A stretch of 64,000 nt of DNA, from assembly GCF_900162685.1 (NCBI RefSeq), contig NZ_LT727828.1, positions 331,703 to 395,702 of the forward strand, in the 5' to 3' direction. This DNA comes from Terribacillus halophilus (GTDB taxonomy: Bacteria > Bacillota > Bacilli > Bacillales > Amphibacillaceae). The notes beneath the pieces are model-generated. The model was not told the origin of the DNA, did not search any database, and saw only the letters and a list, made by a program, of their open reading frames with translations. Position numbers and translations under genes: made by a program. Positions 45,744-54,159 of this stretch are shown in pieces; within the stretch, counting starts at the first letter, position 1, and every line of letters begins with the position of its first letter.

Positions 45744-47185
45744 TTAGAGGATCTTCTGCAAATCCCTAATAAATTCAGCCAGCTTCTTCAATCCATACTG
45801 CATTTGGTCCATCGAAGCGTAAGCATAGGAAATACGGAGATGCTGCGTATTGTTTCTTTCGTATATCTGGCCAGGGTTGAGCAGGATCCCTTGCTGAAAT
45901 GCCTTTTCAAACAGTGTATTAATGGGAATGGATTGGTGCATTTTTAACCAGATATAAAAGCCTCCCGCTGGTCGCTCCCAAGTGGCGATAGGCGTGAAGT
46001 AAGCATCCAAGTAACGCAATACTTTATCTCGCCGTTCTTTTAAAGCTGACCGGATTCTTTCGGTCACTTGTACATTGATTCCTGTAGACAGCCATTGTTC
46101 TGCCACGTACTGGGAGATGCTGCTCGCGCCATAATCGGTTTGCATTTTACTGTCAGCTAATCTATTAATAACGGGTTCAGGTCCTGCTACCCAGCCAATG
46201 CGCAGACCTGGACTCATTGATTTGGAGAAGGTGCCCATGTACAGGACAGTTCCTTGAGAATCCAATGCTTTAAGAGGCGGTGGAGGTGGTGTATCTAGCC
46301 ATAAATCATAATAAGCATCATCTTCAATAATCGGAAGAGAAAGCTGCTGACATGTTGCTAATAATTGCTGTCGTTCTGCCAAATCCCATATTCGTCCTGT
46401 TGGATTGTGAAATGTTGGGTTGGCATAAAATAAGGCAGCATCACTTGTCCGCAAATGTTTGTGTATTTGCTGTGTGATGGCGTCTTTCCCAGTTAACCCG
46501 ACAGTCACTGTTCCTGCTGATTCAAAGACAGGAACCGATTGAATATACGAAGGGGATTCATAGAGAATAGTTGATCCTTTTGCTAGTAACCCTCCCGCTA
46601 TTAATTGAAGTGCCTGGAGGCTTCCTGACGTAATAAGAATAGCTGAGGGAGAAACATGGATATCTCGATTTTTCAGAAAATGACTCAGCTGCTGCCGCAA
46701 AGCGTAGCTGCCCTTCTGTTCGGAATAACCTAGAGACAGGCTGTGTGCGTTCTGCAGAAGCTTAGTGATTTCTTGATTCGGCACAAGTCTGGCGATAGCT
46801 CTCCAGTGCCTAAACGAATAAAGGATGGGTCAGCTTCCGCATGATTGATCGCTTATATGAGTTTCACATTCGGCTCGTGCATGCCAGTGCGGACATAACC
46901 TTGCCAGTCAAGAGAAGCTGCTCCAAGCAAATTCCATGTTGTATTTCTAACTGTCGTTCCGCTACCTTTTTTTGATTCCAGTAAGCCTTCTGCAGCCAAT
47001 TCCTCGAAAGCACTGACAATGGTGCTGCGGTTCACGTTGAATAGAGCTGCCAATTTTCGCTGCGAAGGCAGTACAGTACCAAGAGGCCATTCGCCATTTT
47101 TAATTTTCTCTTTTATATAATGAATAATTTGTACGTGCAAAGGTATATGTAAGTCTCGATTTGGTGCCCAATCTATCTGCAGCAT
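45744..47185 (-). pseudogene. MocR-type regulator (GntR helix-turn-helix + aminotransferase), broken
   Basis: The N-terminal 110 codons (47185-46853) are a GntR winged helix (LPSQRKLAALFNVNRSTIV) ending at TAA in HEPNVKLI. Homologues continue, and here the frame after the stop reads AINHAEADPSFIRLGTGELSP. One base is then missing near 46790 before the aminotransferase-fold domain (46784-45744) with the PLP-binding FSKSMSPGLRIGW and LYMGTF segments. So a nonsense codon (CAA to TAA) plus a frameshift break one former gene of about 480 codons. AGGGAGGG precedes the start. It faces a LysE exporter, its probable former target. Confidence 0.82.
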
Positions 47186-47211
47186 ATTATCCCTCCCTTT
47201 TTAATATAGCG

Positions 47212-47238
47212 AATTGGTTGGTTTAAAACCAACCAATT
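47212..47238. promoter_or_regulatory. 27-bp perfect palindrome between mocR and the LysE-type gene
   Basis: Arms AATTGGTTGGTTT and AAACCAACCAATT surround a central A (47212-47238). It lies in the divergent promoter, where MocR regulators bind repeated half-sites. Its arms each contain GGTTGGTT, so it is both an inverted and a tandem repeat. Confidence 0.6.
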
Positions 47239-47297
47239 GGATGGCGACAATGTAATTGTACTCTTGTATTATCAGCTAAGAAAGGAAAGGAGATAAA

Positions 47298-47912
47298 ATG
47301 GAACCAATTTTGCACGGCATCCTTCTGGCATTCGGACTCATTTTGCCTTTAGGAGCTCAAAATGTATTTTTATTCAATCAAGGGATTATTCAAAAGCGAT
47401 GGATGTATACCTTACCTGCTGTAATTACTGCAGGAATGGCAGATACAATTATGATTTCCATAGCAGTTAGTGGAATTTCTGTACTCGTATGGAGTGTTCC
47501 ATGGATTCAAGTTGTATTATACGGAGTAGGAGCTTGTTTTCTTTTTTATATAGGATATAGCTTATGGAAGTCAGCTCCGAACAATACCCACGCAGGAGAA
47601 GAACGTTTTCCGCTTCGTAAGCAGATCGCTTTTGCCATATCTGTCTCCTTATTAAATCCGCATGCTATTTTAGATATTGTTGGTGTTATTGGGACAAGTT
47701 CATTGGCATATACCGGAACGGAAAAATGGGCATTCACCATTGCCTGCATCCTTGTTTCGTGGATCTGGTTCATTGGATTAGCAGCTGCAGGGAGGCTGGT
47801 AGGAAGTTTAGATAAACAAGGCAAGATAATAGTGGTACTCAATCGTGTATCAGCAGGACTGATATGGATAATGGCTATCCTGATGCTCGTGAGGTTTATA
47901 AATGCGTTATAA
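47298..47912 (+). CDS. LysE/ArgO-family amino-acid exporter
   Basis: A 204-residue membrane protein with six hydrophobic segments and the LysE-family opening GLILPLGAQNVFLFNQGI (residues 12-29), the conserved SVSLLNPHAILDI segment in the middle, and a short cytoplasmic loop with HAGEERFPLRK. The family exports basic amino acids such as lysine and arginine, or related compounds. The divergent regulator is decayed, so control of this gene may now be lost or constitutive. GGAAAGGAG precedes the ATG. A terminator follows at 47946-47996. Confidence 0.88.
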   Translation: MEPILHGILLAFGLILPLGAQNVFLFNQGIIQKRWMYTLPAVITAGMADTIMISIAVSGISVLVWSVPWIQVVLYGVGACFLFYIGYSLWKSAPNNTHAGEERFPLRKQIAFAISVSLLNPHAILDIVGVIGTSSLAYTGTEKWAFTIACILVSWIWFIGLAAAGRLVGSLDKQGKIIVVLNRVSAGLIWIMAILMLVRFINAL

Positions 47913-47945
47913 AAACAATATAAAATGATGATGATTTGCCTATGT

Positions 47946-47996
47946 GAAAAGCCGAGTAATTCTGAGGAAAAACCCAGAATTGTTCGGCTTTTTTAA
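47946..47996 (+). terminator. Terminator after the LysE-type gene
   Basis: AAAAGCCGAGTAATTCTG pairs with CAGAATTGTTCGGCTTTT apart from a short internal mismatch, followed by TT. The gap 47997-48228 shows nothing else. Confidence 0.85.
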
Positions 47997-48228
47997 TTTG
48001 ATAATTAGCTATTGATTTCATTGATTTGTGTAAAAAAATCATTCTGTGTTTTCAGTTGATGGGAGAAGCCACAGGGTACTATAGGTTAGAATAACGGGAA
48101 TTTGACCATACTGTTTTCATAAAAAAAGTAGTCAGATTAACAAAAGATATGATAATCAGCCAGTTCAACAACGGTATGCATAAATATAATATCAAGGATA
48201 CTTGCAGAAAATTCCTTAAAAAAACTCC

Positions 48229-48299
48229 TTGAATGTTACCCTGTTCAGTATTATACTAGCTTCTATTGTGTCAGAAATTCTGACAAAAGTCAGACTTTT
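48229..48299 (+). promoter_or_regulatory. brnQ promoter with two adjacent palindromes
   Basis: TTGAAT (48229-48234), 17 bases, TATACT (48252-48257) form a good SigA promoter. Just downstream lie two neighbouring 15-base palindromes with a central A: GTCAGAAATTCTGAC (48270-48284) and AAAAGTCAGACTTTT (48285-48299). They cover about +6 to +35 of the transcript and could be operator sites or overlapping hairpins. They do not match the CodY box. Confidence 0.6.
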
Positions 48300-48348
48300 A
48301 TTGTGTTATTTATCAGACTTTTCGAATAGTTAGTTGGAGGTTTTTTGC

Positions 48349-49665
48349 GTGTCACAGAAAGTACCAGGTAAATTTACGGTCATGCTTGGCTTGATGCTTT
48401 TTGCTTTATTCTTTGGAGCAGGAAATTTAATTTTTCCGCCGATGCTAGGGCAGCAAGCTGGTGAAAATATATGGGTAGCAAATGCAGGGTTTCTTGTAAC
48501 AGGTGTTGGACTGCCTTTAATTGGTATAATTGCTTTCGTTTTCTCGGGTGAGAAAGATCTTATGTCATTATCCAGCAGAGTCCACCCTGTTTTCGGAATT
48601 GTTTACACGGTTATTTTATATCTTGCTATCGGGCCGTTCTTTGCAATTCCGCGTGCGGGGAACGTATCTTATGAGATTGGCTTGAAGCAGCCGTTTTTGT
48701 CTGCAGATCCTGGGCCGTTTCCATTAATTGTTTTCTCTATTATTTTCTTTTTGATCACGTGTTTATTGTCTTTAAACCCGACGAAGATTATTGATATAAT
48801 CGGGAAATTCTTAACGCCAATCAAGTTAACGTTTATTGGCTTGCTTGTGCTAGTTGCAATCATATACCCAATCGGGAAATTTAAGGCACCGACAAGTGCG
48901 TATACGAGCAATGCTTTCTTTAATGGATTCCAAGAAGGTTATTTAACACTTGATGCGCTTGTAGCATGTGTTTTTGGGATTATCATTGTTAATGCAATCA
49001 GAGGTAAAGAAATAACGAAAAAAGCAACAGTTATGAAGGTTTGCTTACTAGCAACTGGCCTGGCAGCTGTTGTCTTAGGTGTAATTTATACAGCACTTGC
49101 TTTTATGGGAGCTTCCAGTGTCAGTGAACTTGGTTATTTGAATAATGGGGCCGAAATTTTGGCTGATGTTTCTAACCATTACTTCGGTTCTTGGGGGCAA
49201 ATTTTCCTCGGTCTAATGATTACAGTTGCCTGCCTGACAACGAGTGTTGGTTTAATTACATCCTGTTCAACTTTCTTCCATGAGCTAATGCCGCGTATCT
49301 CTTATAGGACTTTCGCAGTCATCTTGTCTATCTTTAGTGCGATTGTTTCAACTGTTGGGCTTACAGAATTGATATCTATCTCTGTTCCGATATTGATGGC
49401 GATCTACCCGATTACGATTAGTCTAGTGTTCCTAACATTTCTTCATTCACTATTTAAAGGGAGAAGAGGAGTATACATCGGCAGTCTTGTACTGACATTC
49501 TGTGTGAGTATTTTTGATGGTTTAAATGAGGCTGGCCTGCAAGTGGCAGCAGTAAATGATCTTTTCACGAAGATCTTGCCTTTTTATGATGTAGGTCTTG
49601 GATGGCTAGTGCCTTCCATCTTAGGAGGCTTGCTTGGACTGCTTGTGTCTCAGCTTAGAAAATAA
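48349..49665 (+). CDS. brnQ: Branched-chain amino-acid transporter BrnQ
   Basis: A 438-residue LIV-II carrier with about twelve membrane segments. Family signatures are MLGLMLFALFFGAGNLIFPPMLG (ends MLGLMLFAL and GAGNLIFPP), GPFFAIPRAGNVSYEIG (about residues 95-111) and LTTSVGLITSCSTFF. It imports leucine, isoleucine and valine with Na+ or H+. I chose GTG 48349 because TTGGAGG (48334-48340) is 8 bases upstream; the frame is open a little earlier but includes that site. Single gene, followed by repeat copy B. Leader palindromes suggest regulation, possibly by amino-acid supply. Confidence 0.93.
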   Translation: MSQKVPGKFTVMLGLMLFALFFGAGNLIFPPMLGQQAGENIWVANAGFLVTGVGLPLIGIIAFVFSGEKDLMSLSSRVHPVFGIVYTVILYLAIGPFFAIPRAGNVSYEIGLKQPFLSADPGPFPLIVFSIIFFLITCLLSLNPTKIIDIIGKFLTPIKLTFIGLLVLVAIIYPIGKFKAPTSAYTSNAFFNGFQEGYLTLDALVACVFGIIIVNAIRGKEITKKATVMKVCLLATGLAAVVLGVIYTALAFMGASSVSELGYLNNGAEILADVSNHYFGSWGQIFLGLMITVACLTTSVGLITSCSTFFHELMPRISYRTFAVILSIFSAIVSTVGLTELISISVPILMAIYPITISLVFLTFLHSLFKGRRGVYIGSLVLTFCVSIFDGLNEAGLQVAAVNDLFTKILPFYDVGLGWLVPSILGGLLGLLVSQLRK

Positions 49666-49677
49666 GAAGAAGAGAAC

Positions 49678-50107
49678 GAGGCTGGGACATAACTGTTTTA
49701 GCTATATAAAAATCCAAACAATACTGCATTGTTTGGATTTTTTGCATTGGAAACGGAGATGAGAGCATCGCTTCGGAAATACACTCCGCTTTCCTGCGGG
49801 CGGCTGGTGAGTCTCCTCGTGCTAAAGCACCGCGGGGTTTCACCGAGGCCTTTTTCCCGCGGGAGTCTCCGTGTATTTCCTACGCTGATTTGTGTGATGG
49901 GAAACCTTCATTCGTGTAGGTAGAATAAGTAGACTCCTCGAAAATAGATAGCGATTTTCTTGTCGGTGTCTACTTCAAAAGCCATTCTTGTCCGACGATA
50001 ACAGCTAATGTTGGAGAGGCAGCAGCCGTCAGAGAGCTGCATTAAAAAGTATGGATCTAGTTATCGTTCGCTTTTAGGATGAATTAATCTTGTTTTGTCC
50101 CGCTCTC
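49678..50107 (-). repeat. Structured dispersed repeat, copy B (430 bp)
   Basis: Reverse-oriented second copy of the element at 20170-20604. Ends are GAGGCTGGGACA (49678-49689) and TGTCCCGCTCTC (50096-50107), an imperfect terminal inverted repeat. Read on the minus strand it aligns with copy A nearly end to end: identical long blocks include GGAAATACACGGAGACTCCC and CACCAGCCGCCCGCAGGAAA. Hairpin loops differ while stems are kept (GTGC-TTTA-GCAC here; GTGC with eight loop bases in copy A). The terminator-like stem ATCCAAACAAT/ATTGTTTGGAT (49712-49738) is also kept. The two copies are intergenic, one ending 13 bases after brnQ. Confidence 0.85.
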
Positions 50108-50112
50108 TTTTC

Positions 50113-50532
50113 TTATGCTGGTTGGTTTCTGAGCTTCCCGCCGGCGATAAACAATAAGATAGGGACAATAATTGTTAGTAAAGATAGGATTGCTGCGCTA
50201 TATAAGGTAAAGCGAGCAGCATCCGGTTTATTGGCAATTAATAGGAAACCAACCAATATAATTAAACAGATAATTGCGATATAAACGGTAGGGATTACGA
50301 AGAAAATTTGCAGTATCGACATAGTTTCAGCTGCCATTTTGGTGAGGGAAATAGAAGGAGCTTCTCCTGCCTCCAACTGTCGCTGATATTTCGGGTCATC
50401 TTCCAAAAACGTCGTCACGGCTTGTTCCATAGACTTGTTCTGTGGCAGTGTGATTGTGAATATGAGACTTCCGATAAAAACAAGAAGCAATAATGTGAGT
50501 GCAATAATTGTTAAGGTTTTAGAAGTTTTCAA
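50113..50532 (-). CDS. DUF4064-type membrane protein
   Basis: A 139-residue membrane protein with four hydrophobic stretches (about residues 7-27, 75-93, 96-110, 115-131) and a polar extracytoplasmic loop (MEQAVTTFLEDDPKYQRQLE, about 35-54), the layout of DUF4064 proteins. Function unknown. TTG 50532 is the start, with an AGGAGGTGA site 7 bases upstream. Its stop lies 6 bases from the end of repeat copy B, so that repeat forms the 3' flank of this gene and might terminate its transcript. Confidence 0.7.
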   Translation of the reverse strand: MKTSKTLTIIALTLLLLVFIGSLIFTITLPQNKSMEQAVTTFLEDDPKYQRQLEAGEAPSISLTKMAAETMSILQIFFVIPTVYIAIICLIILVGFLLIANKPDAARFTLYSAAILSLLTIIVPILLFIAGGKLRNQPA

Positions 50533-50686
50533 GATTGTTCACCTCCTTTTTCCAGTATAAACGCAGCTAGCGACTGATGAAATAGAACCAAAGACGTATC
50601 TGTCAATTACTTGTCAAAATTGGATAAGTGGACGTGGCAGGAAATGTGGTATCATTAGCAGGATTAAATTGAATTGAGGCGATCAT

Positions 50687-51079
50687 ATGTCGTGGTTTTT
50701 TATTGTTGTACTGATTGTTGCTAGTCTGATTAAGATCTTGGCTGCTTCTGCCCCGAGTGCTGTCGTTGAAAGAATAGGCAAACGATTTCAGCTTCACCCA
50801 TCGTTATCATATGATGTTTCCGTTAAAAAAGATGGAGAGGTCTTATTGGATGAGGAGAAACAGCGTCTATTGGATGCTTTTAACGAGTCTAACTTTCTCG
50901 AAAAGTATTACTATCCGCCAGCTCCTGAAGGAATCCCATATGAGATTGAAGCGATTAATGAGCGTTATTATCTTTACCCTTATGCAGACAGGGTAGATGT
51001 TTTTAAATATAGAAAGAAAAAAGTTTATGCGTATAGTTTACGTTCTGAGTTCATGCAAAGACAGGTGCACACCGATTAG
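50687..51079 (+). CDS. YfmQ-like small membrane-anchored protein
   Basis: A 130-residue protein with one N-terminal membrane segment (residues 2-22) and a soluble domain that looks like the Bacillus YfmQ family: LIKILAASAPSAVVERIGKRF, then LDEEKQRLLDAFNESNFLEKYYYPP. The function of YfmQ is not known to me. The C-terminal part is rich in Tyr and Lys (YRKKKVYAYSLRSEF). A GGCGATC stretch precedes the ATG, a weak ribosome site. It lies just upstream of a GNAT gene (45 bases), possibly in one transcript. Confidence 0.65.
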   Translation: MSWFFIVVLIVASLIKILAASAPSAVVERIGKRFQLHPSLSYDVSVKKDGEVLLDEEKQRLLDAFNESNFLEKYYYPPAPEGIPYEIEAINERYYLYPYADRVDVFKYRKKKVYAYSLRSEFMQRQVHTD

Positions 51080-51124
51080 AGTTTCCTTTATAATGGATAG
51101 AAACAGGAAACGGATGTGAGCCTG

Positions 51125-51628
51125 ATGACACTAAAAAACTTAATCATAGATTCTCCGCTAATTGTTTCGGCGGCAGCTTTTTACCAAGAAGCATGGCAAG
51201 TGGAGGATACGACGATTGCCCCTCGCTTTGTACGCCACAGTACGTATCCTGGATATCGTGGACTTGTACAGCTAGACGAAAAAGGTAATATAGTAGGGTT
51301 GGTATATGGATATACCTCGAAACCGGGACAATATTATCATGATTTATTGCATCCGGCGCTGCAGGAGAATGGCAGATCCTCTTGGCTCGAAGATTGCTTT
51401 GAATTAGTAGAGTTAATAGTGTCACCAACATTGCGCGGACAAGGAATTGGAACATCGCTGCTAATGCAGCTACTTGCCGGTGTTTCTAATGCAACTGCTG
51501 TATTGACAACTAGAGAGAAAAATACCGGAGCAATTCGTCTATACGAACGGAATGGCTGGGGATTGCTGAAAGACTCCTTTTATCCGAGTGATAAAGCATT
51601 TCGAATATACGGGAAAAAGCTGCTATAA
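51125..51628 (+). CDS. GNAT-family acetyltransferase
   Basis: A 167-residue GNAT domain protein. The acetyl-CoA-binding loop is LRGQGIGTSLL (about residues 102-112) after the strand ELVELIVSPT, and the C-terminal IRLYERNGWGLL is the typical last helix and strand. The substrate cannot be told. The in-frame ATG 51125 is preceded by GGATGTGAG; a GTG at 51116 overlaps that site. A short hairpin (CACCACTTGGTG, then T6) at about 51634-51656 may be a weak terminator. Confidence 0.8.
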   Translation: MTLKNLIIDSPLIVSAAAFYQEAWQVEDTTIAPRFVRHSTYPGYRGLVQLDEKGNIVGLVYGYTSKPGQYYHDLLHPALQENGRSSWLEDCFELVELIVSPTLRGQGIGTSLLMQLLAGVSNATAVLTTREKNTGAIRLYERNGWGLLKDSFYPSDKAFRIYGKKLL

Positions 51629-51724
51629 TCCGATTCACCACTTGGTGGGTCTTTTTTCATTCTAACTCCTAAACATTACCGTTAACCAACCGATGATTCC
51701 TATGAATAGAAGGAGGGTGAGCCA

Positions 51725-52777
51725 ATGCACCAGACAGATTTGAAACAAACAGAAACGTTTACCGTGCTGCTTGATGATTTGTATGAAAATATCAAGTCAG
51801 AACAGATAAAAGCTGCTGAGCATGTCCGATTTAAGATAGCTGAAAAGGAAATGGTTATTCGTGACGAGAAACTGCTTGCAAGGAGTATGCTGTACGATGC
51901 CCGCTTGGAAACGCTAAAAGGTAATTTAGAAAAAGGCGAGCAACTTTTGGAAGGTGTTGCTGATGCATTTGCGCTCACCAGCGAAAATCTTTATTATTAT
52001 CATTTCTTTAAAGGGCTATTACTTTACCGACAAACCAATCTTCAAGAGGCAATTATCGAATATGAACGTGCAGAGTCATTTTTATCAGGGCAAATTGATC
52101 ATCGAGAAGTGTCTGATTTCTATTATAAATTGGCGAATACGTACTACCACATGAATATGACTGCCTTCTCGGTTTTAAATGCGGATAAAGCAATTGAAGC
52201 GGCTTTGCGCTACAAACAAGATTTACAGGTTGCTAAGTGCCGCTTGCTCCAGGGTTTGAATTACATGGAATCAGCCAACTTCCGCAAAGCAGAAGAACTG
52301 TTTCAAGCATCATTAGAGCACGATGCGTCGCAGTCTGAATTAAAGCTGCCGTTATATGTGCACCATAATCTTGGTGTGCTTTATTTCAAGCAGAATCAGT
52401 TGGAGAAGGCGATTTTTCATATGGAGCAATCGATGGACTACAAGCATCCAAACTATTATATAAAGAGTCTTTATTACGTAACCGAATGCAGTTTTCGCCT
52501 GGGTCTGAAAGAACGTGCTATCCAGTACTTTGCAGAAGGCTTTACGCTAAGCAAAGAACGTGACGATGATGCGTATAAATGGATGTTTGCCATGCTTCAT
52601 AAGCAATATGTGGACCAAGATAGCCTTGAAGGCGTTTGGCGGGAAGGGATTGAGTATTTTCAGTCCATTCAAGACAACCATAAAGTACGTCATTTTGCAG
52701 AGCAGTTTGCAAAGTATTATACAGACCATCGGGATTTCGAAAAAGCATCACGATACTACTTGTTGGCTTTAAAATAA
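51725..52777 (+). CDS. Rap-family TPR protein (orphan)
   Basis: A 350-residue protein built of tetratricopeptide repeats, with an N-terminal three-helix bundle (about 1-70) and TPR-like units such as LYYYHFFKGLLLYRQTNLQEAI, VHHNLGVLYFKQNQLEKAIFHME and SLYYVTECSFRLGLKERAIQYF (only their starts are diagnostic). This matches Rap response-regulator phosphatases or Rap-like regulators. In B. subtilis such proteins act on Spo0F or ComA and are inhibited by Phr peptides. No phr-like secreted peptide gene follows within the 70 bases before the next convergent gene. AGGAGGGTGAGCC precedes the ATG. Confidence 0.82.
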   Translation: MHQTDLKQTETFTVLLDDLYENIKSEQIKAAEHVRFKIAEKEMVIRDEKLLARSMLYDARLETLKGNLEKGEQLLEGVADAFALTSENLYYYHFFKGLLLYRQTNLQEAIIEYERAESFLSGQIDHREVSDFYYKLANTYYHMNMTAFSVLNADKAIEAALRYKQDLQVAKCRLLQGLNYMESANFRKAEELFQASLEHDASQSELKLPLYVHHNLGVLYFKQNQLEKAIFHMEQSMDYKHPNYYIKSLYYVTECSFRLGLKERAIQYFAEGFTLSKERDDDAYKWMFAMLHKQYVDQDSLEGVWREGIEYFQSIQDNHKVRHFAEQFAKYYTDHRDFEKASRYYLLALK

Positions 52778-52806
52778 ATAAATGTGCGTGTGTGAAAAGA
52801 CGTGTT

Positions 52807-52844
52807 GGAAAAAGGAGATGCCCGAGGGGCAATCTCCTTTTTCC
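52807..52844. terminator. Terminator between the Rap gene and the next minus-strand gene
   Basis: Arms GGAAAAAGGAGAT/ATCTCCTTTTTCC (52807-52819, 52832-52844) around a GC-rich loop, usable in both directions. Confidence 0.85.
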
Positions 52845-52847
52845 GTA

Positions 52848-53195
52848 TTAAGATAGTTTCCAAGCTGGAATTAAGCTGTGAAAATGGAAGAAATAGCTCA
52901 TTGGAATGTGTATCACGGTGTATAAAGCAAGTGTCGTCGCATAGGTGAGGAACCAATTTGGGATTGGGACTTGCAGGAATACGTACAATAGCAGCATTCC
53001 AACCGGAAAAGGAACTAATACAATGAGCCAGATAGGTGCCCCGAGAGCCTCCGTTAAAGCGCCCAGGCTGACGACAGAAAAGCCGATGATGAGTGTCTGC
53101 CAGATTGGCAATCCATGCCGAAAAAGTAAGCTGCCTATATAATAAGACAGTCCGGTAAGCATTATGGCTAGAATGAAATCAAATAGATACTTCAA
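52848..53195 (-). CDS. Small integral membrane protein, unknown
   Basis: A 115-residue protein with about four membrane segments: residues 5-20, 27-48, 54-70 and 78-96. It contains RHGLPIWQTLIIGF and ALGAPIWLIVLVPFPVG, and a His-rich tail IHIPMSYFFHFHSLIP. I do not recognise the family. I choose TTG 53195, since GGAGGGAGG lies 5 to 13 bases upstream. A longer in-frame extension would run through the terminator hairpin of the neighbouring amidase gene and is unlikely. Confidence 0.6.
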   Translation of the reverse strand: MKYLFDFILAIMLTGLSYYIGSLLFRHGLPIWQTLIIGFSVVSLGALTEALGAPIWLIVLVPFPVGMLLLYVFLQVPIPNWFLTYATTLALYTVIHIPMSYFFHFHSLIPAWKLS

Positions 53196-53263
53196 TTTAT
53201 TCCCTCCTCCCTCCTTTTTACTGATTATACATTTATACAGAACGAGAAGTGTGAATATTATGT

Positions 53264-53294
53264 AAAAAAGACTGCTCCATGAGCAGTCTTTTTT
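53264..53294 (-). terminator. Terminator after the cell-wall amidase gene
   Basis: Perfect arms AAAAAAGACTGCTC/GAGCAGTCTTTTTT with loop CAT. It overlaps the stop codon. Confidence 0.9.
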
Positions 53295-54159
53295 AACTTG
53301 CATAATTTTTAATACCGTCAGCGATAGAATTTGCAACTCTGTCTTGATAGCCTGTGTCTTTGAGGAGAATGGCATCAGCTGAATTTGAGATGAATCCAGT
53401 TTCTACAAGAACTGCTGGCATGGATGTGTGCCGTAATACGTAAAAGTCAGCACTGCGTGTGCCGCGGTCACCATTGTCTGTATTGGCTGCAAGAGCTGTT
53501 TGAATATTGGAAGCTAGCTGCTTCCCGCTGCTGCTGGCCCCGTAATAATATGATTCTAAACCATGTGCTGCAGAAGTGGTTGCGCTATTGGCATGCACAC
53601 TGACAAAAAGATCTGCTCCCCAGTTATTTGATATATTGGCGCGGTCTGCTAATGGAATAAAGATATCATCACTGCGTGTCATTTTTACATCAAAACCGTT
53701 ATGAAGCAATTGATGCTGCAGTTTCTGGGAAATAGATAATGCAATCGATTTCTCTACTGTATCGTTTCCAGTGGCTCCGGGATCTTTGCCGCCGTGTCCT
53801 GGATCAATGACAATCTTCCGGATAGGGTGGTGAGTTGGTTCAGTCGATTCAGTCGATTCTTCAGGAGCAGGTGCTGCCTGCTTTTCTACAGATGTTACAT
53901 AATCCAAGCTGACAAATCCCGTTTGACTATTAACTGTAATCTGCCCCCAGCCATCACCTCTATCAATATATTGAAACTGTGTACCTGCCGGGAATTTTCC
54001 GAGAATAGCAGCGTCTGTAGTTGGAGCTGCTCTAATGTTTAAGTTTGCTGTTGTCTGTCCCGTTTGGGAGGTACTGGCGTCTGCCTGTGTTGGCAAGATG
54101 AAGAGAATAGCAACGAGTATAAAAAGAATAGGTAGAGCAACTTTAATGGCGGTATGCAT
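53293..54159 (-). CDS. N-acetylmuramoyl-L-alanine amidase (Amidase_3) with SH3b domain
   Basis: A 288-residue secreted wall hydrolase. The signal peptide covers residues 1-28 (cleaved near QADA), an SH3b-type domain about 33-95 (NLNIRAAPTTDAAILGKFPAG), a Glu/Thr-rich linker about 100-120, and the Amidase_3 domain about 122-288. Zinc ligands are His122 (DPGHGG), Glu136 and His189 (VHAN); catalytic Glu253 is in VETGFIS. It cuts between N-acetylmuramate and L-alanine in peptidoglycan, as CwlC or CwlD do. The start is preceded by an AAAGGAGA site. Single-gene unit. Confidence 0.93.
   Translation of the reverse strand: MHTAIKVALPILFILVAILFILPTQADASTSQTGQTTANLNIRAAPTTDAAILGKFPAGTQFQYIDRGDGWGQITVNSQTGFVSLDYVTSVEKQAAPAPEESTESTEPTHHPIRKIVIDPGHGGKDPGATGNDTVEKSIALSISQKLQHQLLHNGFDVKMTRSDDIFIPLADRANISNNWGADLFVSVHANSATTSAAHGLESYYYGASSSGKQLASNIQTALAANTDNGDRGTRSADFYVLRHTSMPAVLVETGFISNSADAILLKDTGYQDRVANSIADGIKNYAS

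Noticed and set aside
47997-48348. T-box or CodY control of brnQ
   Set aside because: I found neither a T-box core (GGTGG-type bulge with stem I) nor an AATTTTCNGAAAATT-like site; only the two unexplained palindromes remain.
49655-49923. Short frames within repeat copy B
   Set aside because: They have no equivalent in copy A, so the element is treated as non-coding.
52778-52847. phr signal-peptide gene after the Rap-like gene
   Set aside because: The only GTG frame there is short, has no signal peptide and runs into the terminator.
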